From the NCBI GenBank assembly GCA_030268105.1, contig BSDZ01000004.1:1785001-1849000 (forward strand): a DNA stretch of 64,000 nucleotides. Direction: 5' to 3'. A program made the translations under genes and the position numbers. This document shows, one piece after another, positions 11,501 to 23,885 of this stretch. The number at the start of each line of letters is the position of its first letter. The first letter of the stretch is position 1. The notes beneath the pieces were generated by a model. That model was not told the origin of the DNA. It saw only the letters and a list, made by a program, of their open reading frames with translations, and searched no databases. This stretch comes from Volvox africanus. Taxonomy: Eukaryota; Chlorophyta; Chlorophyceae; Chlamydomonadales; Volvocaceae.

Positions 11501-14500
11501 CAAGCAGGCATGTGGGTATTCGGGTTGTGGAGGTCGGAAGTCGGGGGTCACCAGTGAGTTCAGGTCGGGGGTCACCAGGTATTCGGGGTGACGAGCTGTT
11601 CTTGTAATTGTAAGGGGGGTCCCCGAGCGCACAACTTACCACGACATCCCCGGCCCCGGCTCAGTCCTTCACTGAGTTCCTATCCTCCTCCCCTCCAGAT
11701 TGGCAGACGCCCCTCACCTTGCTGTTGGCAATGGCCCAGGTCATCATGGACACCGACTGCGCATTAGCCTGGGGCAACTTGAGCTGCAGCACCTCCGAGG
11801 CCCGCAGCAGGAAGTCCTGACGCGGTGGAGGCAAAGGCCAGCAGGGGTCGGGGGTCGGGAAGGATAGGAGCAGCAAAGTCAGGGACTGTGAGGGAGATGA
11901 AGGGAGAGGAGGAAAGGGGCAGAAAGAAAGCGGAGACGTGGAGAGCCAAACGCGCGCCCAAGCCCCAGCCGCACGCCCCAACCTCAGCCTCCAGCCCCAG
12001 CCCCGCGCCCCAGCCTCAAGCGAAGACTTCTATATATAAAACAATGTATGCGTTTGTATGTGTAAGAGAGATACACGAGAGAGAGAGAGAAGAGGGAGGG
12101 AGCATCCCGTGGTGTACATACTCTAGTACCACTTAAGTGTTGGGGTTTGGGATTTCACACGGGACATCTAAACTGTATCAAGTTGCAACGCACGCATGCA
12201 CGAGGCTCGGACAAGGACGGTGCCATATAAACTAACTGCTCCGAAATCAGTGCAACCGTACCATGTTTTCGTATTTGGTCCGTACAAATGCCACTGCCAC
12301 GTCCACAACGTGATGCGGCTCGATGCCACCCATCCCACTTCCCCGCGAGCTGCCTCCGCCTGTCCCTGTCGCCCCGCCGCCACTTCCGGCAGCTGCCACT
12401 GCTGCTGCTGTGGGGGAGCCCTGGAGCCGCTGTAGCATCCAGTTCGCTACTGCGTCGCACAGGGCCTCGTGCTCAAACCCCAGCCGGGCAAGACAACTGA
12501 GGATGTTGGACAGAGTGGAGGTGGCCTGTGATGGGGTCAGGGCAAACACTTCGATTCTCACCATACTTGGTCCTGTATGGAGTACAGGCAAGAAAGACCT
12601 AGTAAGGCCTAGAAAGGAGCTGGCGAGGACCAAAGGATTGCGGCATAAGTGGTCAGGGCCCCAGAACAGTAGCGGGTTAAGACAGCGAGCCAGAACAATC
12701 ATCTACCCCTCTCAAACGTGGTAATCACCCCCACCCCACTGGCTGAGCGCCAGCACACGTTTTCGAAGTCGTCGGCTCACCATCGCATCGTTGGCAATGG
12801 GCTGTCCCTCCACCCGAACCCCTGCTGCCCCCGCCGCCCCCGCGAGCCCCGTGCCCTGCAATCTCAGCAGCGTCTGAGTGGCGATACTATGGGCCAAAGG
12901 GAAGTGCGTGAAGCGGGCGGTCGCCATGGCGGTGGCGAGAGTGCCCAAAGTCCTTTGGAGGGACGTCGTAGGGACGCGGTAGGGATGGGCAAACGTAGCA
13001 GGAGCAGCAGGAAGAGGCGTTAATTCATTGGTACAGTGTGGAGGGAAGGAAGGGCATTAAGGGTCAATCAGCTTAACTGGCCGAATATGGTAAGATAACT
13101 AAGATAAAATGCGAAAGCGTGTGCATGTGTGTATTCCTTTCTGTCAATGCTTCTTATAGCATAGGGGCCTACGTACACAGCATGCGTGTGTATATGCGCT
13201 CGTTCGCGCACATGTGTGGGTATGTAGGAACTATCCCGCGAGAGGGGCTCCCGTGTGTGTATCTAAGTCATTAATTCCACCTCCCTCAGCGAGAGATGGC
13301 AGCTGTCTAACACCTCGGATCTCGAATCCCGACGGCCAGAGCAACACTCCAGGGAAGTGACCAGCGGCACGGTGGATATCCCAGACCCAGCCTATTGTAC
13401 GACCACCGAGTAAGGCCTCTGCGACTTTCAGTCACCTATAACCAACCTGAACAAGCTGGTCTGGTTTATCGGTCCTGGGGTCAAGGGCAGTGCTTAACCG
13501 GTCTCTCAACGAGCTAGCCACTCATTCAATCACCAACCACTAACCAACTCACTTGGACGGTACATTAGCCAGCATCCCCGGCGTCGCTAGCATCTTGCAC
13601 AGCTGGCTGTACAGCTGTCGATCACCCAGCACCACCAAGTCCTCCACTGCTGCTGGCCTGGAGCCCGAATAGCCAACTGCCGCAGCTGAACCTCCCGCGG
13701 TCCGCTCCCAGGGAGGCAGCGCCGCGTCACCGCTGCCGGCGCTCCCGGAAGCGTCCTCCCTGGACGCGGCGGCCTCCTCCTCCGTAATCTGGGCGGCCAA
13801 GAGCTGGTTCTGCAACTCCTTCTCCCGCCTGGGCGCCGGAGAGAGAAGGCAAGTGGTGCCATCCATTTCGCAATATAACCAGACTAAGGAAGCGTTCGCA
13901 TGGAGGATGCTATCCATGCATCGGCCGGTGGGACTATGTTTGTCCCTTGATTGCTCAGTATAAAAACAGCTAGTGAAGGTGAAAGGTGAAAGGGATACAT
14001 GTTTGGGTAGGAGAAGCGGAGCGCGCCCCACGGCCGGCTGACTGAGGCGTCTGCACCCCGCAGCCAGGAATACGGGTTTACGAACCTCTGCTAACCTGCT
14101 GTTACCCAACAAGCGTGGGGAATCCTTTCTCCCAAGCCACATAGCGCCATGATGAAGCCGATTGGGGTGGATAATGGATGAGGGCGCCCCTCTACCAAGA
14201 AGGCAGGAAGCAGCCGCATGTGCTCCGCCCATCAGGTTAGTGGGTAATATGAAGGTATACCGCGACACCCCCCCGAACACCTGTCCTAACTAACTCCGCC
14301 ATCCCCCACCTAGCGCTAGTGGTCAGTATCAGATTGCCGCACGTATTGACGTCCCGATGACGTACCGAGCTGCCACGTCAAATAATCGCGAGAAGGCGAA
14401 GAAGAGATCGGCCAGCAGCTGGGGGGTCCGGGCCGCCTGGTCGGGCGGCAGGCGCCCGACGTCGAGATGAGGAAGCACCGCCTCCCGATAGAAGGCAGCC

Positions 14501-16940
14501 ATCGTCTGAGCGGGCGGGCGAGGGGGCGGGTCAGCGGGGGGTGGGGCGTGGGGCCGTGTGCAGAGCTCTGCAATGCTGACGCATTGCAGAGCTGCGCGCG
14601 GAAACACCCGTGCAGCAGGTGCAGGTGTAAATCCAGGTTCGGATGCATGCAGCTCATCTAGGAGGAAGGTCACCACATGGTGAAGGTTGTGGTAACCAGG
14701 TAACAGCCGTGCGCGGCACCACCGTGGGTGATTAGCGCAATCAGCTGCGTGCACATGAGGCGGGTGTCCATCTGCGGTTGCGAACGGAATGAGCAGGAGA
14801 CTCGAGGCTCAGACCTGACCAGCATACGAGTACCAATGCCAGCGTCTACAATACCGGCACAATTGGTGCAAGGGTTGTGGAAGCGCTCCCAAATCCTACT
14901 GGGAACAGGGCGCTGCGGTGGACCCATACCCTCACCGCCCATAAACCCTCATTCCCCTCCTTCGTAACCCACCCCTCACCTTCATACTCCTTAGCCTGCC
15001 ACCTCGCGCGGAACACTCTTCAAGCTCGACTAATTTATATCTTTATGTCAACTTCAAAACGGGAACACCTGCATTAACCACTACCTCGTGTCAGCCTTCC
15101 CCCCTCCCCACCTGCAAGCCCGCATAGTCTCCCGCCGGATTGAACCTCAACATCGACAGGGTCCGGAGGGCCTTGACCGCCCCCTCCGCGGACAGTGCCC
15201 CCGGCTCACTCAGCCGCTGGATGAGCAGCTCGGACAGACGGGTCAGGACGTCCGAGGCGGCCTCCGCACTGGACTTGACGGAGGCAGCCAGGGCGGAGGT
15301 GGGGGCTGGGGGTGCAGAGGCGGACACGGAGGCGCAAAGGCGGTGGGCCACGTCCAGGGCGGTGAGGAGCAGCCTGCGGAATTGGGGCCGCGGAGGGAAC
15401 GGAAAGAAATGAATGCGGGTCACCTATGGCCTATGCACGTCCCGAGCATCGTGCGGATTAGAACATGACATGCAGTTATGTTATATTGGAAGAGCCGTCA
15501 AGCCACGCTGTGAGTGTCAGGTAGGAAAAGGGAGTGGAGGCGGAGACCAACGCACTTGACACAACTACCAAGCTTACTACAAATACCATACAGTTTGGCA
15601 ACGTCCTCTCGATCACATCCGTATTATTGTCCGCTGCTGTTACAAAATTGCAAAAAGCCACAACGTGAGAACGACGAGTTAATGGTGCGCTAACCCACCC
15701 AGATCTTGGTTTTAGCCAAGATCTACTGTCCACCATAGGCCAGCCATAGGACATGACGCCGACCGCAGTCGCAAGCGACCCACATTTCGTCCACAGCCGC
15801 GAGGTTTCCAGGTCGCGTCAGCAGCGTATCCAGTTGCTGCATACCCAGGCACACCGCCAGGGAGTCAGCTAGCTGCGCCCGCAGAGATAGCAACGCCGCG
15901 TCCTCTGCCGCCATCCCTCCACTGGAGCCACCGCTACTAGCAGCAGCCGGAGCAGCTGTAGGAGCAGAAGTAGCGGAAGTATCGACATCGATGCTCACCG
16001 TGGCAGCACCGCTGTCGGCCGCCGACTGCGCCGCCGCGAAGGTGCTGAAGGGCGCTGTTGGAGCGCCAGGGAGACCACAACGGGTACGCAGGGCGCCGGG
16101 ACATTGGCAAGGAGACGCCAAGCTGCATGAACAAGCTGGATGACCCGTGGGTCGTCCCACAACCCCAGGAGCCTGCAAGAACGGGGTCCGGAGAGGCATG
16201 AGAAAAAGGGTGAGATCGTGCCATAGAAGGGATGAAAGTCGCTCATGAAAGTCGCCTGTCCTCCGCGCATACTCGTGCGATATAGGACGCTGATAGGAGG
16301 AGAGGCTTCCCTGTGGACACTGAGACTGAGAGAAAGGAGATCCATGGAGACAGAGATGTGATCGGGTGGCGCTGCATGTGCCGTACCTGTAACGGTGGCC
16401 GCAACCTTAGTAGCGGTGCAAGATGGGGCTGCCTCTGACTGCTACTGCTGTTGCTACAGCTGTCACCGCCACTATCCGCAAATGGCTTGTCTGCGTGAGT
16501 GCTGCATATGCGCCGCCAGGAAGAAGCAAGGAAAGGGAAAGGGCATGACCAAGCGGGATGTATATGTAAGGAGCGGGTGGCCTGGGAGCCCACGAGACGA
16601 GCCAAGAGACAGCACAATAGCTGGGAGTTGTGATGTGGCAATATACATAACGGCGAACCGATCTACCCAAGTCCGAAAAGCCATTTCACGCAAGCGACTG
16701 TACTTAACATGCCAGATGGCCATGCGACCTACGGCGTGTTGGGCACGCCAGCAAAGACCCGGTCACTATACTGCCGTACCTGCTGACCAGCTGTGTGCCA
16801 CCTCTGGAGATGGCGCCGTCATCAAAAAGGTTCCCGGCGCATATTACACGCCCAAGCTTAATGGAAGCTTTCCGGCCTTCCTGACCAGCGCCATGTGCTG
16901 CATGGAGCAGAAGACTTCCGATTGTTCGTCGGCTGGTCAT
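8545..16940 (-). CDS. OPR/FASTK-like helical-repeat protein, probably organellar
   Basis: Fourteen exons can be chained with consistent phases: 16780-16940, 16088-16172, 15784-16025, 15112-15373, 14366-14505, 13553-13828, 12735-12952, 12262-12572, 11718-11816, 11150-11373, 10544-10783, 9821-9929, 9294-9395, 8545-8745 (889 residues). The product is rich in paired amphipathic helices of about 38 residues, e.g. LARLGFEHEALCDAVANW, FALARLGHKHVRLMDT, AWAVAMSGHAPRVPELMD and AQAYAVAGTNDSRLMEAL. This pattern is typical of Chlamydomonas octotricopeptide/FASTK-like RNA-binding factors that act on chloroplast or mitochondrial transcripts. The first exon (MTSRRTIGSLLLHAA) is basic and could be a transit peptide. 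Weak points are exons 1-3 (an alternative short intron is possible near 16000) and the last acceptor (AAG at 8746). No RAP domain was seen at the C-terminus. Confidence 0.65.
9053..9125. repeat. CCGCC microsatellite and ACGT-type repeat
   Basis: CCGCC pentamers repeated roughly nine times (about 9053-9101), followed by GTACGTACGTATGTACATAC. It lies in the last intron of the helical-repeat gene. Confidence 0.9.
14564..14593. repeat. Perfect 13-bp inverted repeat
   Basis: AGCTCTGCAATGC (14564-14576) and GCATTGCAGAGCT (14581-14593) are exact reverse complements separated by 4 bases. They sit in an intron of the helical-repeat gene. Function unknown. Confidence 0.85.
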
Positions 16941-17396
16941 CGGTAGGCAGCTGGCAAACCGTTGACCTAGGATCTATGTAAAATTCCCCAAATATCACGG
17001 CATTTAATAAGCGTTTGCATAATTTGCTAATCGTCCTTAGGGGTACCGTAACGCGCCCGCAACCTGACAGGAGCAGCAAAAAGGTTTAAAGTCGGTTGGT
17101 CTTCTTCATATAGAAAGCTTCATAACTGCACCCAAGTGACAAAAACGTTATGCCCGGCAAGTGGTCTCCGTGCGAATGACGAAGCACACGGTACGACACA
17201 TTATGCAAAGCACAGGAAGTGAATCTATCTTATGTAGGGTTTTCATAAAGCCTACTTACCTCTGCAAACTTTGCGCACTGCATTAGTTAATTACTTAGGT
17301 AACAGGTTTATCCCACTTTGCTCTGGTTTACCCGTCGTGAGTAGCCAAATCAAAAGTTGAAAACCTTGGTTGCTTGATCATCTAATTTATCATCAA
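16941..17396. promoter_or_regulatory. Divergent promoter region
   Basis: The 456 bp separating the inferred start of the minus-strand helical-repeat gene (16940) from the start of the plus-strand coiled-coil gene (17397). It is AT-richer than the flanking exons. Both promoters should lie here if both starts are right; no specific element was identified. Confidence 0.45.
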
Positions 17397-18467
17397 ATGC
17401 CTCCCAAGAAAAAGAATGACCTTGCCAAGGCTGCGAAAATGGCGGACAAGGAGAACCTTGCTCGCGCAGAAACCGAAATCCTGTCGTTGCAGCACCTCTT
17501 GGAACTGCGAAGTCATGAGGTAAGAAATATAATCCACTTAACGATATGGGTTAGGGACCCAGCTACCAAAGCACATCACGTTGCATGTCCCATAAATCCA
17601 GGCACTTGAGGCAAGGCGCAGTGAACGCATGTGGCGTGAGCGTATGGACGCGTTTTCGCAATCTATTGAGCAGCAAAAAGAGGATACGCTTGATATCACG
17701 GCAGACATGATGCGGCAGTATAAGGGCATGCAGGAGCAGTTGCTTAAAAAAGTGGCGGATCTGGAAGCGGAGAACCGGCAACTTAAGAAGACCATAGAGG
17801 AGCGGGACTCGGAGATCGCCAAGATTCAGATGGAGAAGGAGCAGCAGAAACGGGCTAGTGACCTGGAGGTCGGTGTAACGCAGCTTCGTGGGTTTCCCGC
17901 AACCTTTTCGCTTAGCAACCCAAGGAAAGTAAAACCTAAGTTGCCACTCCCAAGGGATCGGATAGGGCTCCTCTATCTCGCGAGTTATAAAGGTTCCAGG
18001 GGGGTTTCACGGGCTCGGGGCGAGGTGCCCAGACATATTGACCTCGCTGCCTTGATACCGCTACATCATGACTTTGCAAAAAAGGGTCGTTTGCTTATGG
18101 CCTTTCCATGTCGACGTGACGCTTGCATAGCAAAAGGCGGCTGTCCGGTATGTTTCGCTCACATGGCCCAAAAGGTGTGTAAATGCTGCTCAAGCTTTTC
18201 TTCGATGCATGCCCACGCAAAAAAATTGGAAGGTCTGGGCCGCTGCTGCGCTGCCCCCATCTGGTTCAGATGGTAAAGAGCCTTTTCCAAGCCCGACCCT
18301 CTTGCCCTAACAACAACCCTGCCGCTGGTCCACCTGCTCATAAACCACAGATCCTGCAGCACCAGCACAAGATGGAAGAGATGCAGGTCGAGTTCGCACA
18401 GATGCTCCGGGAAACACTGGACAAGATGCACGAGCGGCTATCCAACGGTACCTACACCAGGAGCTGA
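17397..18467 (+). CDS. Coiled-coil protein resembling CCDC153/DRC12
   Basis: Three phase-0 exons, 17397-17519, 17602-17868 and 18351-18467, give 168 residues. It starts MPPKKK and is almost entirely charged coiled coil (KKVADLEAENRQLKKTIEER). It ends with a conserved-looking block KMEEMQVEFAQMLRETLDKM. This matches the layout of human CCDC153 (lysine-rich MPP start, coiled coil, a KYEEILHDSLD-like block), a component of the nexin-dynein regulatory complex of motile cilia, so a flagellar role is likely. Donors are GTAAGA, GTCGGT (weaker); acceptors are CCAG and CACAG. The last intron is long (about 480 nt). Other short ciliary coiled-coil proteins could look similar. Confidence 0.65.
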
Positions 18468-19760
18468 GGTCCTCGGAGGATCCTATCTGGCCAAGATTTT
18501 ATTCACCGCCACAAACTCTTCCCAGCGGTGCTTCATCTCATCCCAGCGGTAGAATCCTTGAAACACACGGAAGGGGTGTCATGCACCTCTGGTCATTCTG
18601 GTTCTCCAAGCTAATCGCAGGATGGTCCGGCATTCTGACTTTCAATGATTGGCTCAACATACCGAATGGGGATGGCATGGATGGCCTAGAGTTTGTCACT
18701 ACTTTAAAGGATTAGGACTCGGCTTGAAGTTGTATGGCAGTGGCAACGGAATCAACTGCGTCGTGGTCTTCCGCCACTTCTGTCAGAAACGTTGCCTGAC
18801 CAACAAGACTGGGCCTCCATGCCCAGTCCGTGGGCTTCAACGGCTGCTACGCAGAGGAGGCGCCGCTGCCCGGAGATGCCTTAGCCGCGGTGTTCGAAGT
18901 GTCAACGGAATAGTTGACGTGGTGCTGTGCGTGCGGTGCGATTGGGGACATTGCTGTCGCCGCGCCAGCTGGTATGTTGTTGCCGTGGTGCGGTGTGGGC
19001 AGGAGAGGTCTGCTTGGACCCGATGTCCGCTTGTCCATGCACCGGGTGTATTGCCAGGGAAACTCGGCATTCCCAGAAGTTATGTTTTCTTGTTTTAGAC
19101 CTTTGGGTCGTGTTTTTATTGCCTTGTATGATAGGCGCGGTTTTGTCTATAGACGTTCGAGGTTATGCGGAGGTGCTCTGTAGCTGGCAGCCTGCTGTTA
19201 AAAACTTCGCTACGGCAGGTTAGGGAGGTGATTGGGTTATGACATTACATGCCTTTTGCATGTCTGTGGTATGTGAAGGCGAGCAGCTATGCATAGTGCC
19301 TCCTGTTCGCTTTGGAGCTTTGCAGGCCTGAGATGCAGGGGGGTGGGATAGTCGGGGGTTCCTTACGGGTTCCTAAAATTTTGTACTGTATGGTGATAGT
19401 TTGGATCCAGAAGTCAAGCCGGGGCTGAGCGACAGCCGCATATATAGATCTCACAGGGATATGTTATCTTGAGCCTCTACATATGAGTAATGCCTTGTTC
19501 CTGTACTGGGGGCTGAAAGAGGAATATGTAGACGATACAGCGCAACAGAAAAGAAATGGGGTTATTGTTGGATTAGGCCAGGTTATTAGGTTTGCTTGGT
19601 CTGATGCATAAGCCCGCAGATTGAAATCTTCGTATATTGTGAAGGGCTTTTATGTGAGTGTGTCTAGGGGGAAGGGCGTGTGGCCCCATTATATTGGGGC
19701 AGGGGGAACGGACTTGGGAGTTGGGACTTGGGACGTGGCGTTGACAGATAGGAAAGGATA
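18468..19760. other. 3' region of the coiled-coil gene; no other gene seen
   Basis: No exon chain recognised. A TGTAA occurs only at 19961-19965, inside the inverted repeat described next, so the transcript end is uncertain. Confidence 0.4.
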
Positions 19761-20376
19761 GGAATGAAAATGGGGGACAGTACAGATATGGACAAAAGGA
19801 GGAGTTGCATGGACGATCATTGTGAGTGGTGTTTGGGGATGGCCATTTTGTTAATGAGGTTTCCAGCAGTGGACCTGCGATGCTGTAGGGGTATGACGTT
19901 AGGGTGTTATTGCATGATTTCTTTGAGGAGGGGCACATGTCCCGAGGAGCAAGACTGAGATGTAACAGCAGCAAACAGCCGAAAACCTGTTTCGGCAAGG
20001 CAATGGCGGTAAAGTTTCGCCAGGAAGGCTGAAGGGTACTGACTGTGTGTGTGTGTGTGTGCATGCGTGTGTCACACGCATTTCCCCCTGTTTTCGTTCC
20101 TATTCCAGTGTGACACACGCATGCACACACACACACACACAGTCAGCACCCTTCGGCCTTCCTGTTGAAACTTCACCGTGGGACATGCGGCCCTCCTCAA
20201 AGCAATCATGCAATAACACCCTAATGTCATTCCCCTACAGCATTGCAGGTCCACTGCTGGAAACCTCATTAACAAAATGGCATCCCCAAACACCATTCAT
20301 AATGTTTGTCCATGCAGCTCCTCCTTTTGTCCACATCTGTCCTGTACTCCTCTCTTCCCTTTTTCATTCTCATTCC
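19761..20376. repeat. Long inverted repeat (foldback, arms of about 265-315 bp)
   Basis: The left arm (19761-20074) reads in reverse complement as the right arm (20111-20376), including the GTGTGTGTGCATGCGTGTGTCA / TGACACACGCATGCACACACA inner ends. Other matches are CCTTCGGCCTTCCTG, GCAATCATGCAATAACACCCTAA, GGTCCACTGCTGGAAACCTCATTAACAAAATGG and CTCCTCCTTTTGTCCA (and their complements). The loop is about 36 bases. The left arm has about 60 extra bases (near 19945-20015) absent from the right. It could be a foldback element or a long-hairpin small-RNA locus. Confidence 0.85.
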
Positions 20377-20784
20377 AGTGTGGGAATCGAGCCCCGATGC
20401 ATGGTATATGTTATTACACATAAACGGATGGAGTATCCTTGGGACAGTGGGGCCTTTCTTGGAAGCCTTGTGTAGCTGTGGGACAGTAATGATACACAGG
20501 CACATCCTTACCAAAGTGCCAGCAGACAACACCGCCATAACTTGCTCATTAAAGGAAAGTGAATTAAGAAAATGTGTGACATCGCGCGCGAGTCCCATTG
20601 CCGTGATACCGTACAATGTGTGTGGCTGACTTCTATCAATCCAGCTCCTACACGTGTATGCATCAAGGCAATTCAGAATAGCTGACGTATGACTATAAAC
20701 CTTACAGCCGGCTGGTCGCTGAGTATCCCTCCAAGTTGCACCACATTCCTGTGCGCTTGATCCTTAGGTATCAAATCCCGGACC
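20377..20784. other. Region upstream of the SYLF gene
   Basis: No gene seen. It should contain the promoter and 5' UTR of the gene starting at 20785. Confidence 0.4.
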
Positions 20785-22863
20785 ATGTCGCTTCATCTCG
20801 AAGACGAGATCAATCAGGAGGTGACGAGTCTGCGAGTTACATCAAGCTTCGCACCGAAAGCCTAACGGAACACTGAAGGAATAAGTCGGCAATGCTTTGT
20901 TATTTGTTTATATCTGTCCTCCAGTATGGCAACAAGCAACGAGTCAACGCATTAGATGCGAAGAAGAACCCCTTGCTCATTTCCATTCTGGATGCTGTGG
21001 ACACGCTCAAGAGCTTGGAAACACAGAGCAAGCTGCCGCATGATGCCATTACGAATTCGAAGGGGCTTTTGACTATGAGCACTACCAAGGTATGTTTTTC
21101 GCCCCTGGCACAACCGGTTAGCAAGAAGCCGGTGTCGCCTTGCACAAGTAACGGTGCAGTAATGAGACAATCCTCCTTGCCTGCGTAGGTCGGCTTCGGT
21201 GTGTCCGTGACCCAGGGTTATGGATTGGTGGTGGCCCGACTGCCGAATAGCCCGGCAGGCTGGTGAGAGTAGGAACGGGGGATGATGTTGATAGTCAGGG
21301 GCCGCATGAGAGCTATGCTGGGCACGAGGGAGAACCGCAGAACGGATCCATGGAGCTTCAAGTTGCGCTTTTTTGCGTTAGTGCCTGCTGCCAAATGCAA
21401 CAGTCTTAAGGCGATGGGCAGGATGCACGCCCCTTACCAGAAATTAGTTTGCAAGGTTTGAATATGCTTCATCGGAGGGCTTCGAATGATGCTGTGTCTC
21501 TCGAGGTGATCTTTGTGTTTGTTTCGAGGAGATGGTAATTCTGTTTGACTTGTCCTGCCCTGGTCGGAGACCTCTCGGGGAATCTCTTAACACCGAGAGT
21601 CAGGGTGCACATTTGTGCGCTTGATTGCCCGCACTGATCAATGGCCAATCCGTCTCTCCTCGCATGTAATTCCTGCCCATGGGGATTGGACGGCGGACAG
21701 GTCTGCCCCGCTGCCGATCAAGGTGGACGGTTTCAGTGTGGGCGCCGTCATGGGCTACAGTGAACAGCATACCATTATTAGCCTGGCCACGGATGCGGAT
21801 ATCCAGGCGTTTCTGAAGGTAGGCGCCTCGCATGGTCACGCAGCTGCAAGTAATGCCGGGGCTCGCAGCAACAAGTATGTGCCGCCCGGGTATTCAGACG
21901 CGCTGCACGCGTACCTGGTTGTGCAACTAGGCTTGGGTGGAGCAGATAACTGTGACTTGCTTGAGAGCAAGGCTGGATGGCGGCTGACCCTCCAGTTGCT
22001 GCCCCTTGGCAGCCTTTTGGTAGCGAGATGGCATGAACGGTTATTTGGTCTGGCTGTTGTCTTTTTGTGTAAGGCAATTAATTTTCTTGCTGTCCCTTGA
22101 TGGATCTAATTTCCTTAACGGACCTCCCTTAACGGATGGTCTGGCTCCGGGCCTGCAGGATAAGCGCGCGATGAAGATCGGTCTGGACTTTGGGCTCAAC
22201 CTCGGTGACAAGGTGGACAAGTCAGCTGCCCTGAACACGCAGACGGGCCAGACGGATTCAAGCAGCGGTACCAAGACGCGCTGCTTCACCATTTCCAAGT
22301 GGGTTCTGACTACCAGCCAACAGCAACGGGATGATGGGCAGGCTTAGCATGGCTTAGGTTGCCGCGCTGCATTGTCTTCAGAGCCAGAGCGATTTCAATA
22401 TCAATCAAATAAAGCGGTCCTCGCACTTACCATCCTTGGGCTGTGCACTGCGGATCGTTAATGTGTGCGAGCGTGGACATCCTAATGACGGCAATTTACC
22501 GATTCAACTCTCTCTGGCTGTCCGGCTGTTTGCCGGTGCACCATAAAATACACATGCAGAGATACACTGAGATCTAGCAGACGTCTATTCCATGGATTTC
22601 TTCAGGCATTCGTGTTACCTATGGCCTTGTTAGGCGTAGCCCGCAGCAACCTTTCCTACTGAATAATTCCCTTGCCACGCCCATGCGGTTGCAGGGGTGT
22701 GTTGCTGGATGTGTCGATGCAGGGTACCAGTGTTGAGCCGGACCTGGAGGACATTGCTAACTGCTACGGTCAGCATGTCACCCCTGGTGACATTCTTACC
22801 GGCAAGGTGTCGGCGCCGCGCGAGGCCACGTTGCTATATAACATGCTCAAGAGCCTTAGCTAA
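20785..22863 (+). CDS. SYLF (Ysc84/DUF500) domain protein
   Basis: Six exons, 20785-20820, 20925-21089, 21189-21262, 21701-21818, 22159-22298 and 22695-22863, give 233 residues with phases 0,0,2,0,2. The whole product is one SYLF domain. An N-terminal helix leads to AITNSKGLLTMSTTKVGFGVS, then YGLVVARLP, the junction-spanning AGWSAPLPI (equivalent to the family's GSWSAPSAI), VDGFSVGAVMGY, a LATDADIQAFLK helix, a LDFGLNLGDKVDKSAAL strand region and SKGVLLDVSMQGTSVEPD. SYLF domains bind phosphoinositide membranes and, in yeast and animals (Ysc84, SH3YL1), actin-linked endocytic sites. There is no SH3 or FYVE domain here. The start ATG was chosen because its exon joins in phase to the domain; the 12-codon first exon is the least certain part. 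Confidence 0.87.
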
Positions 22864-23885
22864 TTTGGGGAAGAAGGCGAAGGACGGTGCGCGGACACGT
22901 GGCCTGGGGCGGTTTGGCCTGTTTCGACCCGCACAGTGCAGCGCAGGGTCATTTGATTGGCATGAATTATCAACAGAAGGCGGTTCATGGTATAGAGGCT
23001 GGAGTAGTTGAACATGGCCAATATGTTCATGATCCCTGTCAGGACTTGCATTATAATGTCGGCAATCGTGGTGGGACACTTTCCTTTGTTGCTCAATTGG
23101 GGTTTTGGACCCGGCTGCGTCAAGGAATTCTGACATGCATTGGAACAGTGCTGTAGGGCACCGAGAAGCAGGCGCATTCATCACAACATTACCTAAAGAG
23201 CGATTCTGCCACGCTGCGGCAAATTCACTCTCCGGGCCCAGGTCCTCTCATCACTGTTTTCTACAAAGAAATTCTAGCCCGCAAGAAGTTGTTATCCGGT
23301 CAAAGCAAAGCGTGTCGTACCCGTCCTGCTCATATATCGGTACCAGTTAGCTTTATGACGCGTGCCCATGCACATCTCGAACTAACCATATCGCAACCGG
23401 TGTCGTCAGTTTGCGATCGCAGCCTGCGCACAAATCCTGCTGTGATAGGCTAATCTTAGGCGGGGTATGTTATGTTACCCGCCAAATTGCTGCTTCCGCA
23501 CCGCGACCATGTGGGAGTCCCAAAAACTCATTCACAGGACAGACATCCGCATTGTTTCTTCCAAGCATGTACGTATTACGTAATAAACGTCCGCAAAAAT
23601 TTATTTCCAGTGCCTCTCCTAAGTATAGGTGGCTCATGCCGGCGAGGTGGAACTTTACATGGATGTCCTCAAATACCATCTAAGTTGCGTGTGGGGCTAG
23701 GAAAAGGGCCAACACAACATAGCAAGCTCAGCATGTAGGTCTGACCCAAACCAGGGTTCTGGCCCCTAATACCCATTCACATTAACAATACCATCACTAG
23801 ACCTTGTCTTGGTATTAAGAGCTCACGACAGAGACACTCAACTTTTATGTTCGAGCATACCCTCTCGGGATCATCGGTTGATGAA
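22864..23885. other. Intergenic, no gene seen
   Basis: Between the SYLF gene's stop codon and the start of the IST1-like pseudogene. No recognisable coding exon on either strand. Confidence 0.45.

Noticed and set aside
16388..16530. Extra Ser/Gln-rich exon (16388-16527) for the helical-repeat gene
   Set aside because: Entry phase fits exon 1 but its exit phase does not fit the next exon; direct joining of 16780 to 16172 keeps the frame.
20040..20150. Array-like GT/CA repeats resembling a CRISPR-type array
   Set aside because: It is a dinucleotide microsatellite at the centre of an inverted repeat in a eukaryotic genome; no spacers.
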